A stretch of 64,000 bases of DNA, taken from NCBI RefSeq assembly GCF_014842915.1, contig NZ_JACYXI010000001.1, positions 62,001 through 126,000 on the forward strand, in the 5' to 3' direction. Source of the DNA: Roseibium litorale (GTDB lineage: Bacteria > Pseudomonadota > Alphaproteobacteria > Rhizobiales > Stappiaceae). The notes below the pieces were generated by a model that was not told the origin of the DNA, did not search any database, and was given only the letters and a program-made list of their open reading frames with translations. Below, piece after piece: positions 46,660 to 55,219 of this stretch; within the stretch, counting starts at the first letter, position 1; the number at the start of each line of letters is the position of its first letter. Both the position numbers and the translations under genes were made by a program.

Positions 46660-46791
46660 CGTCACATCATACCAGTTGCGCACGTCATCGGACGGAAAAC
46701 GAAAAGATCAAGCGAGCCTCCCCAGTATACCAAATGTTCCGGCCACACCATGAGCCGGTTCGCCACAGAGGCCGGAAGCGCTTGCATGCTT

Positions 46792-47172
46792 TCACATGGC
46801 TCCGGTCTGGCTGGTGTCTTGAGGCAGCTTCGCCAGCATCTCGTCAAGCATCGGCCAGAAGAAATCCGCGCCGGGATAGCCCCGGAGGCGGGCCACCTCG
46901 GCACCGTTTTCCACCAGAATGAAGGTCGGTGTCAGCCGTTCCATGCGGATGACGGCAAGATCGTCCGGCCAATGCTCCGAAATGTCGACACGGCGCAAAG
47001 GCGCCCGCTGCCCCTCCTCCGTCTTGGGGTAGGCAACACCGATTTCCTCGTTCCAGCGCTTGCACCAGACGCAACCAGGCTGCTCCAGCATCAAAAGCTC
47101 CGCAGCCTGCGCAAGTCCTGCAGGAACAAGCAGAGCCGCCGCGAGGGCAAGCCGTAGAAAGACCGCGCGCAC
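46792..47172 (-). CDS. soxS: Periplasmic thioredoxin-like protein SoxS
   Basis: 126 residues with a signal peptide (residues 1-23, cleaved after AQA) and a thioredoxin-type active site GCVWCKRW (C34, C37). SoxS of Paracoccus reduces and reactivates SoxY. GTG 47172 is the start, with AGAGG about 6 bases upstream. First gene of the minus-strand soxS-soxR-transporter operon, divergent from soxW. Confidence 0.88.
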   Translation of the reverse strand: MRAVFLRLALAAALLVPAGLAQAAELLMLEQPGCVWCKRWNEEIGVAYPKTEEGQRAPLRRVDISEHWPDDLAVIRMERLTPTFILVENGAEVARLRGYPGADFFWPMLDEMLAKLPQDTSQTGAM

Positions 47173-47194
47173 GTCACACCTCTCGAAATGTTTG

Positions 47195-47228
47195 ATTGCA
47201 ATATATAGACAGATTTGAATATTTTAAA
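47195..47228. promoter_or_regulatory. Candidate SoxR operator C in the soxS-soxW divergent promoter
   Basis: An AT-rich stretch in the otherwise GC-rich 152-bp spacer. It contains the palindrome ATTGCAAT (47195-47202) and TTTGAAT (47214-47220), the complement of the ATTCAAA found in sites A and B. Spacing differs from A and B. Confidence 0.4.
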
Positions 47229-47324
47229 GTCACCTGGCAGTGATCGACCCATGCGGTTAAGAAGCCTGCGTGAAACCCTTGCGGGTCATGCAAACAAAAA
47301 TGGCCAGGATCCGGGAGGTCCAAA

Positions 47325-47912
47325 ATGTTCCGTTCTTTCGCTGCCCTGATTCTTTCCGCGGTCTTTTTTTGCTCCGCTTCGCACGCCGCCACGGTGGGTG
47401 ACGACGGTTTGCACAAGGAAGACTGGTTCACCATCACCTTCCGGGACGTGGCCGAGGATATCCGCACAGCCAAGGCCGACGGCAAGCGTCTGGTGATGAT
47501 CTATGAACAGCGCGGCTGCATCTATTGCCGCGCCATGCATGAAAAGCTGCTGACCGACCCGGAGGTCGCCGGTTACATCAGGGAGCACTTCATGGTGGTC
47601 CAGTACAACATGTTCGGCGATGAGGAAGTGACCGATCTGGACGGGGAAACCCTGACCGAGAAATCAGCAGCACGCAAATGGGGTTACCTCTTCACGCCCA
47701 CCATCGTGTTCCTGCCCGACGAGATTCCCGAAGGCAAAAGCGTGGCCGATGCGGCTGTCGCCGTGATGCCCGGCGCCTTCGGCAAGTGGACCTTCCTCAA
47801 CATGTTCAAATGGGTCGAGGAAAAGGGCTATGAAAGCGGCGAGCACTTCCAGAAATATCACGCCCGGAAAATCGACGAACTTCGCGCCGCGGGCAAGTTG
47901 ACAGAAGAGTGA
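47325..47912 (+). CDS. soxW: Thioredoxin-fold protein SoxW
   Basis: 195 residues with a signal peptide (residues 1-22, SAVFFCSASHA) and a CxxC site GCIYCRAM (C65, C68). DWFTITFRDVAEDIRTAKAD and the TPTIVFLPDE cis-Pro loop fit SoxW, which normally takes electrons from the membrane protein SoxV. No soxV gene is present here, so another CcdA/DsbD-type protein must supply reductant. GGGAGG precedes the ATG. A 160-base spacer separates it from soxX. Confidence 0.88.
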   Translation: MFRSFAALILSAVFFCSASHAATVGDDGLHKEDWFTITFRDVAEDIRTAKADGKRLVMIYEQRGCIYCRAMHEKLLTDPEVAGYIREHFMVVQYNMFGDEEVTDLDGETLTEKSAARKWGYLFTPTIVFLPDEIPEGKSVADAAVAVMPGAFGKWTFLNMFKWVEEKGYESGEHFQKYHARKIDELRAAGKLTEE

Positions 47913-47968
47913 GGAACGGGTGTAACGCCCCTTCCCGCATCAAATGTCCAAAATCCTCTTGGCAACAC

Positions 47969-47985
47969 ATTCAAATAATCATATG
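47969..47985. promoter_or_regulatory. Candidate SoxR operator B between soxW and soxX
   Basis: ATTCAAATAATCATATG, matching site A (44072-44090) in the ATTCAAA, AAT and CATATG blocks with a 2-base difference in spacing. SoxR is known to bind between soxW and soxX in related bacteria, which supports this position. Confidence 0.45.
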
Positions 47986-48072
47986 TTTCATTCCGAGGAG
48001 GAAACCGGCGCGTCTCGTGCAAACCGGTTTACGGGGCCCCAGAGCCCCGAGGAGAGGAGGAAAGCCAAGCCA

Positions 48073-48534
48073 ATGACCAGAGGCTTCATCTATTCCATTG
48101 CCGCGGCAACCCTGATGCTGACCGCACCGGCAATGGCCGGAACGGTGGCTCCGGGCGACGTGGTCTTTACCGACATGGCCGTTGCCAGTTCGCTGACCGG
48201 CCAGGCCGGTGATCCGGCGAACGGACGCAAGGTCTTCGCTGACCGCAAGAAAGGCAATTGCCTCGCCTGCCATGTAAACAGCGATCTCAAGAACGAGCTG
48301 TTTCATGGCGATGTCGGCCCGTCGCTCGACGGTGCGGGCAGCCGCTGGTCGCCTGAGCAGCTGCGCGCCATCGTCGCCAACTCAAAGCAGGTCTTCGGAG
48401 AGCAGACAGTCATGCCCGGGTTTTACAGCCTGGAAGTTGGCAAGGACGTCGCCGAAGAGTTTGCGGGAAAAACCATTCTCTCCGCCCAGGAGGTCGAGGA
48501 CGTGGTCGCCTATCTGACCACCCTCACCGATTGA
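48073..48534 (+). CDS. soxX: Sulfur oxidation cytochrome SoxX
   Basis: 153 residues: signal peptide (cleaved near AMAG, residue 22), one haem site CLACH (C63, C66, H67) and a probable distal Met at 114 (TVMPGFY). SoxX pairs with SoxA to attach thiosulfate to SoxY. ATG 48073 is chosen by the leader and upstream GGAGAGGA, although the frame is open from 47944. First gene of the structural soxXYZABCD operon. Confidence 0.95.
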   Translation: MTRGFIYSIAAATLMLTAPAMAGTVAPGDVVFTDMAVASSLTGQAGDPANGRKVFADRKKGNCLACHVNSDLKNELFHGDVGPSLDGAGSRWSPEQLRAIVANSKQVFGEQTVMPGFYSLEVGKDVAEEFAGKTILSAQEVEDVVAYLTTLTD

Positions 48535-48562
48535 GCAAGATATGAGATCCAAGGAGCAAGGG

Positions 48563-49012
48563 ATGACCCTGACACGACGCGAAGCCCTCGGCCTGACTGC
48601 CGGCGCTGCCGCTTTCCTGACCTTCGGAAGCCATCTGGCTTTCGCCGCTGCGGAAGAAACCGCAGCTGCCATCTCCGCCTTCACCGGCGGCAAGGAGCCG
48701 GCCACCGGCAAGATCACGCTGGATGCACCGGAAATTGCTGAGAACGGCAACACCGTTCCGGTCGGCGTGAGCGTCGAAAGCCCGATGACCGCCGATAACT
48801 ATGTGGAATCGGTGATGATCCTGGCGGAAGGCAACCCGAACCCGCAGGTGGCCACGTTCCACTTCACGCTGATGAGCGGTGCAGCCGAAGCCAAGACGCG
48901 TATCCGGCTGGCCAAGACCCAGAACGTTGTTGCCATTGCCAAGATGAGCGACGGCAGCACCTACATCGACAAGAAGGAAGTCAAGGTCACCATCGGTGGC
49001 TGTGGCGGCTGA
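48563..49012 (+). CDS. soxY: Thiosulfate oxidation carrier protein SoxY
   Basis: 149 residues with a Tat leader (TRREALGLTAGAAAF) and the C-terminal swinging arm ending GGCGG, where C147 carries the sulfur intermediates. Mature SoxY pairs with SoxZ in the periplasm. ATG 48563 has AAGGAG upstream and starts 28 bases after the soxX stop. Confidence 0.97.
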   Translation: MTLTRREALGLTAGAAAFLTFGSHLAFAAAEETAAAISAFTGGKEPATGKITLDAPEIAENGNTVPVGVSVESPMTADNYVESVMILAEGNPNPQVATFHFTLMSGAAEAKTRIRLAKTQNVVAIAKMSDGSTYIDKKEVKVTIGGCGG

Positions 49013-49038
49013 GGACAGGCTTAGGAAGGAACACCAAA

Positions 49039-49365
49039 ATGGCAGACGCCAAACCGCGCGTTAAAGTCCCGAAAACCGCCGCCAAGGGCGAGGTGATTAC
49101 GCTGAAGACGCTGATCAGCCACCCGATGGAATCCGGCCAGCGCAAGGATAAGGAAGGCAACCTGATCCCGCGCAAGATCATCAACAAGTTCACCTGCGAG
49201 TACAACGGCCAGTCCGTGTTCTCCTGTGATCTGGATCCGGCTGTTTCCGCCAATCCCTACCTGGAATTCACCGCCAAGGTTGAGGAAAGCGGCACGTTCA
49301 AGTTTACCTGGGTGGACGATGATGGCAGCGTCTACTCGGCAGAGAACGAGCTGAAAGTCGGATAA
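49039..49365 (+). CDS. soxZ: Thiosulfate oxidation carrier complex protein SoxZ
   Basis: 108 residues, immunoglobulin-like fold: KVPKTAAKGEVITLKTLISH, MESGQRKDKEGNLIPRKI and a C-terminal WVDDDGSVYSAE. It has no signal peptide and is exported together with SoxY through Tat. AGGAAGGA precedes the ATG. 26 bases after soxY. Confidence 0.97.
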   Translation: MADAKPRVKVPKTAAKGEVITLKTLISHPMESGQRKDKEGNLIPRKIINKFTCEYNGQSVFSCDLDPAVSANPYLEFTAKVEESGTFKFTWVDDDGSVYSAENELKVG

Positions 49366-49427
49366 CGGATGTCGCAGCATTTCTGCGGCATGTGCCGCAA
49401 TGCAAATCGGGAGGAGACGATTTGACA

Positions 49428-50285
49428 ATGCTTTCACTCAAGGGCGCAGCGCTTGCAGGTGTGATCCTTTCCGGATTGAGCACCTGGGCGGCCGCGGGCG
49501 GCCCCGTCGATGACAAGCTGATCATCGACGGCGAGACCGAAATCACGACGAGAACCGAGGCAGCAGACGGCGTTCCCTTCGATGAAGTCACGTCCGGCTG
49601 GCTCTACCGCACCGAGGAAACCCGTGCGCTTGAAGCCGACAGCTTCCAGAACCCGGGCATGCTCTATGTGGAACGGGGTGAGGAAATCTGGAACACCGTT
49701 GATGGCGAGGCCGGCAAGTCCTGCGCGTCCTGTCACGGTGATGGCCAGGAGTTCCTGAAAGGCGTGGGTGCAGCCTATCCGAAGTGGAATGCCAAGGCTG
49801 GCAAGCCGTTCAACATCGAGCTGCAGATCAACCAGTGCCGCGAAGACAACATGCAGGCCAAGCCCTACAAGTTCGACAGCGCGGATCAGAAGGCTCTGAC
49901 CACCTACATCAAGAACCAGTCTCTGGGGATGCCGATGCATGTGGATCTCGACCAGGGCGACATGAAGTCCTGGTGGGACAGGGGCAAGGAAACCTATTAC
50001 ACCCGCATGGGGCAGCTCAATCTGTCCTGTTCGAACTGCCATGAAGAGAACAACGGCAACTACATCCGTGCCGACCATCTCAGCCAGGGCAATGTGAACG
50101 GTTTCCCGACCTACCGTCTGAAGCAGGCCGACATGGTTTCCCTGCACAACCGCTTCCGCGGCTGTATCCGGGACACCCGCGCCTCCTTCCCGGCCGCCTT
50201 CTCCGATGAGCTGATGGCTCTGGAGGTCTATGTCACCTGGCGTGGTACGGGCCTCGGAATCGAGACGCCGTCCGTCCGCCAGTAA
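49428..50285 (+). CDS. soxA: Diheme L-cysteine S-thiosulfotransferase subunit SoxA
   Basis: 285 residues with a signal peptide (cleaved near residue 21), two c-haem motifs, CASCH (C99-H103) and CSNCH (C201-H205), and the active-site Cys246 in RGCIRDTRA, which becomes a persulfide-type haem ligand. With SoxX it forms the disulfide between thiosulfate and SoxY. GGAGGAG fits a TTG at 49422 best; ATG 49428 lies two codons later. Confidence 0.96.
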   Translation: MLSLKGAALAGVILSGLSTWAAAGGPVDDKLIIDGETEITTRTEAADGVPFDEVTSGWLYRTEETRALEADSFQNPGMLYVERGEEIWNTVDGEAGKSCASCHGDGQEFLKGVGAAYPKWNAKAGKPFNIELQINQCREDNMQAKPYKFDSADQKALTTYIKNQSLGMPMHVDLDQGDMKSWWDRGKETYYTRMGQLNLSCSNCHEENNGNYIRADHLSQGNVNGFPTYRLKQADMVSLHNRFRGCIRDTRASFPAAFSDELMALEVYVTWRGTGLGIETPSVRQ

Positions 50286-50518
50286 TTCTGGACAGCCTTG
50301 GTCAACAGGGTTGCAGAGCTTGAAGACTAAGGTGCGGCGGCAAGCTGCCGCACCTTGAACAAAGGGAACGGATCGCCGTTCCGGACTGAATTCAACTCCA
50401 TCGGTGGATCCCCCCGGTGCAGGGCTTGCCTGCGCCAACGGGAGAGGTTTGCCTGACGCCTGACTTGACCAAGGCACCCGAACGGCATCCGCCGTCTACC
50501 GATGATCTGGAGGCTTAT

Positions 50519-52213
50519 ATGTTTTCTCGACGTGAATTCCTGATGGCAGCCACCGCCACGAGCGCCCTCCTCGGCTCCGGCATGGCAGGAAGCTGGTCCC
50601 GCCTGATGGCGCAGCAGGGCCTGACGGAAGACGGTCTGCTGTCGATGGAGGCGAAGGGCAATCTGACCCTGATCCACATCACCGACATCCACGCCCAGCT
50701 GAAGCCTCTTTATTTCCGCGAGCCCTCCATCAATCTGGGCCTTGGCGAGGTAGCGGGTTTGCCGCCCCATGTCACCGGAGCGGATTTCCTCAAGCTCTAT
50801 AACATCGCCCCCGGTTCGCCGGACGCTTATGCGCTGACCTCTGAAGACTTCACGGCCCTTGCCCGCACCTACGGCCGCATGGGCGGCATGGACCGGGTTG
50901 CGACCATCATCAAGCGCATCCGGGCCGAACGCGGTGCAGACAACGTGCTGCTTCTGGATGGCGGCGACACCTGGCAGGGCAGCTACACCGCCAACAAGAC
51001 CCTCGGCCAGGACATGATCACGGTCATGAACGCGCTCGAACCCGACGCCATGACCGGGCATTGGGAATTCACCTATGGCACTGACCGGGTGAAGGAAGCG
51101 ATCGACGCCCTGCCCTTCGCCTTCCTCGGCTCCAACATCTATGACAACGAATGGGACGAACCGGCGTTTGAGCCCTGGAAGATGTTCGAGCGCGGCGGAT
51201 CAAAGGTGGCGGTCATCGGACAGGCCTTCCCCTATACGCCGATCGCAAATCCGCGCTGGATGATGCCCGGCTGGTCCTTCGGCATCCGCGAAGAGGACAT
51301 TGCAAAGCATGTGGAGGAAGCGCGGGCGGAAGGCGCGGATGTTGTGGTGCTTCTGTCCCACAACGGCTTTGACGTTGACCGCAAACTGGCCACCCGCGTC
51401 GAAGGCATCGACGTGATCCTGACCGGTCACACCCACGATGCCTTGCCGGAACCGGTGATCGTGGGCGGCACGCTGGTGATTGCCTCCGGCTCCAACGGTA
51501 AGTTCGTCTCCCGGGTGGATCTGGATGTGAAGGACGGCCAGGTCGCAGGCTACGCCTACCGCCTGATCCCGGTCTTTTCCGACGTGATCACGCCGGACGC
51601 AGATATGGCAGCCCTCATCGATGAAGTGCGCGCTCCCTATTCCGACGAGCTCGCCCGCAAGCTCGGCAGCACGGAAAGCCTGCTTTACCGCCGTGGCAAC
51701 TTCAACGGCACCTTCGACGACCTGATCTGCCGGGCGCTTCTGGAAGAACGGGATGCGCAGATCGCCCTGTCGCCAGGTTTCCGCTGGGGGACAAGCCTTT
51801 TGCCGGGTCAGGACATCACCGTCGAGGACGTCCACAACGCCTGCGCCATGACCTATCCGGCCGTCTACCGCAACTCCATGAGCGGCCAGATGCTGAAGGA
51901 CATTCTGGAGGATGTGGCGGACAACCTCTTCAACAAGGACCCGTACTACCAGCAGGGCGGCGACATGGTGCGTGTCGGCGGCATGGGCTACGTGATCGAG
52001 CCGAACAAGGACATTGGTGAGCGCATCTCCGGCATGACCTTGCTGGCCACCGGCGAAGCCATCGATCCGGCAAAAGACTACGTGGTCGCCGGCTGGGCTT
52101 CGGTCAACGAAGGCACGGAAGGCCCCGCCATCTGGGACGTGGTCGAAAACCACATCACCAAGACACCCACAATTACCCTGCCAGAGAACCAGAGCGTCAC
52201 CGTGAAGCTCTGA
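50519..52213 (+). CDS. soxB: Thiosulfohydrolase SoxB
   Basis: 564 residues. Tat leader with SRREFLMAA, then the dimanganese metallophosphatase-like motifs ITDIHAQLKP, LLDGGDTWQGS and LTGHTHDALPEP. The C-terminal 5'-nucleotidase domain follows. It releases sulfate from SoxY-bound sulfonate. ATG 50519 has GGAGG 5 bases upstream. A 233-base spacer after soxA holds no clear promoter. Confidence 0.97.
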   Translation: MFSRREFLMAATATSALLGSGMAGSWSRLMAQQGLTEDGLLSMEAKGNLTLIHITDIHAQLKPLYFREPSINLGLGEVAGLPPHVTGADFLKLYNIAPGSPDAYALTSEDFTALARTYGRMGGMDRVATIIKRIRAERGADNVLLLDGGDTWQGSYTANKTLGQDMITVMNALEPDAMTGHWEFTYGTDRVKEAIDALPFAFLGSNIYDNEWDEPAFEPWKMFERGGSKVAVIGQAFPYTPIANPRWMMPGWSFGIREEDIAKHVEEARAEGADVVVLLSHNGFDVDRKLATRVEGIDVILTGHTHDALPEPVIVGGTLVIASGSNGKFVSRVDLDVKDGQVAGYAYRLIPVFSDVITPDADMAALIDEVRAPYSDELARKLGSTESLLYRRGNFNGTFDDLICRALLEERDAQIALSPGFRWGTSLLPGQDITVEDVHNACAMTYPAVYRNSMSGQMLKDILEDVADNLFNKDPYYQQGGDMVRVGGMGYVIEPNKDIGERISGMTLLATGEAIDPAKDYVVAGWASVNEGTEGPAIWDVVENHITKTPTITLPENQSVTVKL

Positions 52214-52281
52214 AGCAGAACTTGATGTGAACCAGGCGGCGGGAACCGCCTGACTGAATGCCAAAACCTTGAGGACGAGAC

Positions 52282-53583
52282 ATGACTGACAGACAGGTTC
52301 CGGCACAGCCAAAGACCGGTGATACCATCGGTCTCAGCCGCAGATCCCTGCTCAGGGCGGGACTGCTGACAGGGGGAGCCGCGGCTAGTGCCGGTCTGGT
52401 TTCCAGCACGGCCCTTGCAGGCGATCCGCTCATCACCGAGGTTCAGGACTGGAACCGCTATCTCGGCGACAGCGTTCAGGCCGCCCCCTATGGCAAGCCG
52501 TCCGAGTTCGAGGCCCATGTGGTGCGCCGGGACGTGGAATGGCTGACAGCTTCACCCGAAAGCTCCGTCAATTTCACGCCCCTCCACGAACTGGACGGGA
52601 TCATCACTCCCAATGGCCTGTGCTTCGAGCGCCATCACGGCGGCGTCGCCCAGATCAATCCGGCCGAGCATCGGCTGATGGTCAATGGCCTGGTCGACAA
52701 GCAGCTGGTGTTCACCATGGAAGACCTGAAGCGCTTTCCGCGCGAGAACCGGGTCTATTTCCTGGAATGCGCAGCCAACTCCGGAATGGAGTGGCGCGGC
52801 GCCCAGCTCAACGGCTGCCAGTACACCCACGGCATGATCCACTGCGTCGTCTATACCGGCGTGCCGCTCAAGTACCTCCTGAAAGAGGCGGGCGTGAAGA
52901 CCAGCGGCAAATGGCTGCTGGCTGAAGGCGCGGACGCTGCCGCCATGACCCGCTCGATCCCGATGGAGAAGGCGCTCGACGACTGCCTCGTCGCCTTCAA
53001 GATGAACGGCGAAGCGCTGCGCCCCGAACAGGGTTATCCGGTGCGCCTGGTGGTTCCCGGCTGGGAAGGCAATATGTGGGTCAAGTGGTTGCGCCGTCTG
53101 GAAGTGGGCGATCAGCCCTGGGAGCAGCGCGAGGAGACCTCCAAATACACGGATCTCCTGGCCAACGGCAAAGCCCGCCGCTTCACCTGGGTCATGGACG
53201 TCAAATCGGTCATCACCAGCCCCAGCCCTCAGGCACCCATTCCCCATGGCAAGGGTCCGCTGGTCATTTCCGGCGTCGCCTGGTCCGGAGGTGGCACGAT
53301 CAAGCGGGTGGATGTGTCCATCGACGGCGGACGCAACTGGACAACTGCGCGGATCGATGGTCCGAGCCTCTCCAAAGCCATGCACCGCTTCTATCTGGAC
53401 ATCGACTGGGATGGCTCTCCGCTTCTCCTGCAGTCCCGCGCCATGGACGAGCACGGCTTCGTCCAGCCGACCAAGAATGAACTCCGCCTCGCCCGCGGGG
53501 ACAACTCCATCTATCACAACAACGGCATCCAGACCTGGCATGTCAAAGCGGACGGGACGGTTGAAAATGTCGAAGTCGCCTAA
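52282..53583 (+). CDS. soxC: Sulfane dehydrogenase molybdoprotein SoxC
   Basis: 433 residues: Tat leader (LSRRSLLRAGLLTGG), sulfite-oxidase-type molybdopterin domain with the Mo ligand C163 (LECAANSG), and a C-terminal dimerisation domain (VSIDGGRNW). SoxCD oxidises the SoxY-bound sulfane sulfur by six electrons. The gene overlaps soxD by 17 bases. Its presence indicates complete oxidation of thiosulfate to sulfate rather than sulfur globule formation. Confidence 0.96.
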   Translation: MTDRQVPAQPKTGDTIGLSRRSLLRAGLLTGGAAASAGLVSSTALAGDPLITEVQDWNRYLGDSVQAAPYGKPSEFEAHVVRRDVEWLTASPESSVNFTPLHELDGIITPNGLCFERHHGGVAQINPAEHRLMVNGLVDKQLVFTMEDLKRFPRENRVYFLECAANSGMEWRGAQLNGCQYTHGMIHCVVYTGVPLKYLLKEAGVKTSGKWLLAEGADAAAMTRSIPMEKALDDCLVAFKMNGEALRPEQGYPVRLVVPGWEGNMWVKWLRRLEVGDQPWEQREETSKYTDLLANGKARRFTWVMDVKSVITSPSPQAPIPHGKGPLVISGVAWSGGGTIKRVDVSIDGGRNWTTARIDGPSLSKAMHRFYLDIDWDGSPLLLQSRAMDEHGFVQPTKNELRLARGDNSIYHNNGIQTWHVKADGTVENVEVA

Positions 53584-54256
53584 GCTCCTTGCACTTTCCC
53601 TCGGGTTTTCCCTCGCCCTTCCCTTTGCTGCAGCAAGTGCGGAGGAAACCGCAAAGCATTTCGGTCTTGGCCGCCCGGCAGAAGCCGATGAAATTGCTGC
53701 CTGGGACATTGATGTGCGCCCGGATGGCACCGGCCTGCCGGAAGGCTCAGGCACTGTCTCGGAAGGCGAAGTCCTCTTCACGGACAATTGCGCCACATGT
53801 CATGGCGACTTCGGTGAAGGCGCTGGACGCTGGCCGGTTCTGGCCGGAGGTCAGGGATCGCTGAAGGAAGACCGGCCGGAAAAGACCATCGGCTCCTACT
53901 GGCCATATCTTTCGACCGTCTACGACTATGTGCGCCGCGCCATGCCCTTCGGCAATGCCCGGTCCTTGAGCGATGACGAGGTCTATGCCCTCACGGCCTA
54001 TCTGCTCTATCTGAACGACGTGGTGACGGATGAGGATTTCCGCCTCTCGAAAGAGAATTTCACGGACATCCACCTGCCGAACGAGGCGAATTTCATCGCC
54101 GACGACCGGATGGAAGAGGCCCATAACGCCAACAAGGGCAACCCTTGCATGACGGACTGCATGACAGAACCTGCCAAGATCACCATGCATGCCCGGATCC
54201 TGGACGTCACCCCTGGCGCGGGCGATGACGAAAACAGCGGCGGCAGCGTCGACTGA
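53567..54256 (+). CDS. soxD: Sulfane dehydrogenase cytochrome subunit SoxD (short, single haem)
   Basis: 229 residues: signal peptide (cleaved near AASA, about residue 25), one c-haem motif CATCH (C75-H79) and a probable Met ligand at about 126 (RAMPFG). The tail ends with NPCMTDCMTEPAKITMHARI and a Gly/Asp-rich end. Paracoccus SoxD is near 380 residues with a second haem domain, which is missing here; no frameshift or downstream remnant of it was found. ATG 53567 lies inside the end of soxC. Last sox gene; no terminator seen. Confidence 0.9.
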   Translation: MSKSPKLLALSLGFSLALPFAAASAEETAKHFGLGRPAEADEIAAWDIDVRPDGTGLPEGSGTVSEGEVLFTDNCATCHGDFGEGAGRWPVLAGGQGSLKEDRPEKTIGSYWPYLSTVYDYVRRAMPFGNARSLSDDEVYALTAYLLYLNDVVTDEDFRLSKENFTDIHLPNEANFIADDRMEEAHNANKGNPCMTDCMTEPAKITMHARILDVTPGAGDDENSGGSVD

Positions 54257-54659
54257 GAAAGCGCCCCTCTTCCGGTTTCTACCCAAGTTGCTCAGAATGA
54301 CACATATGAGCAACGGAACGGCGGAAGCCTATCTCAGTTGAAGAAAACGACGTTTCAGCAAGTGGCCCATCCTTCGAGACGCCTGACATTCGTCAGGCTC
54401 CTCAGGATGAGGGAAGCTTTTGAAAGCCCCCGGTTTTTACAGGTTCACAACACGAGCCCTCATCCTGAGGCGCAGCAAGGCTGCGTCTCAGGATGGGCTC
54501 CATGCCTCAGCGCTGTTCGGCTATCCCACATCGACGGCTTGTTGCCATATTCGATGCGATGGCTTTCAGCACCGCCCCCTTTGCCCATCGAAAACCCGTT
54601 TCCCTGAACAGGGAAAGCTGGTCTAAGCTCCCTGCCAATCACCGGGAATGGAGTTTCAA
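54257..54659. other. 403-bp non-coding region with palindromic repeat
   Basis: No gene seen. Contains the element at 54365-54498; the remainder (54500-54650) is featureless apart from the cupin promoter region and GGAG ribosome site. Confidence 0.6.
54365..54498. repeat. 134-bp palindromic intergenic repeat (second family)
   Basis: Left arm 54365-54413 begins GCCCATCCTTCGAGACGC and ends CCTCAGGATGAGGG; the right arm 54457-54498 is its inverted copy, with GCGTCTCAGGATGGGC at the end. Arms have internal mini-palindromes (CCTGACATTCGTCAGG). The sequence differs from the family at 3423 and 6696. Probably a dispersed repeat. Confidence 0.7.
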
Positions 54660-55010
54660 ATGCTGTCTTTCTTTCAGCCCGTCGACATCGAAGGCATCGA
54701 GCCGGAGCATGAAACACCGGCACCCGAAAAGGTGCTCGCGGGTGATCCGCAGTTCACCACCTGGCTGTGCGAGACCCGGGACGATGAGCGGCAGTTCACC
54801 GGCATCTGGCAGTCCACACCCGGCAAGTGGGCTGTCTCCTATGACGAATGGGAGTTCTGCACGATCCTCTCCGGTGTCTCGATCCTGACGGATGAAACCG
54901 GTGCAGAGCGCACCTTGCGCGCCAATGACAGCTTCATCATCCATCCGGGCTTCAAGGGCACGTGGGAAGTGGTGGAGACGACACGGAAGATCTTCGTCAT
55001 CCGCCTGTAA
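54660..55010 (+). CDS. Cupin domain protein
   Basis: 116 residues with a cupin fold: KWAVSYDEWEFCTILSGVSI (motif 1 region) and DSFIIHPGFKGTWEV (motif 2 region). Resembles Cupin_3 / ethanolamine-utilisation-like proteins. Function unknown. ATG 54660 has GGAG 7 bases upstream; ATG 54648 would have none. A good terminator follows. Confidence 0.75.
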   Translation: MLSFFQPVDIEGIEPEHETPAPEKVLAGDPQFTTWLCETRDDERQFTGIWQSTPGKWAVSYDEWEFCTILSGVSILTDETGAERTLRANDSFIIHPGFKGTWEVVETTRKIFVIRL

Positions 55011-55057
55011 GGACGCAGAGCCCGTGCCTTCTGTGCCCTCGGCGTCGTCCCTCCGAA

Positions 55058-55106
55058 CCTGAGAAGGGGCCCCGGGAGTGAGACACCGGAGCCCTTTCAG
55101 GTTTTT
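55058..55106 (+). terminator. Intrinsic terminator after the cupin gene
   Basis: CCTGAGAAGGGGCCCCGG and CCGGAGCCCTTTCAGG (55058-55075 and 55086-55101) form a long, slightly imperfect stem followed by TTTTT. It begins 48 bases after the cupin stop. Confidence 0.75.
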
Positions 55107-55219
55107 CAGCAAAGGTCACGACACCGGACCAGCGGTGTGGACACCGGCGCCTGGAATGGAAACGCCATTATGGTCAACCGCTTCGGCGGCGGCTTGCGGC
55201 CGGGGTGCCCGCACGGCGC

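Noticed and set aside
54257..54363. Second haem domain of SoxD lost by frameshift
   Set aside because: No CxxCH or related sequence appears in any frame after the soxD stop, so a simple frameshift does not explain the short form.
55110..55219. C-terminal remnant of the beta-galactosidase directly after the N-terminal remnant
   Set aside because: One frame reads a plausible tail (VDHNGVSIPGAGVHTAGPVS) but no clear GH42 C-terminal motif could be recognised.
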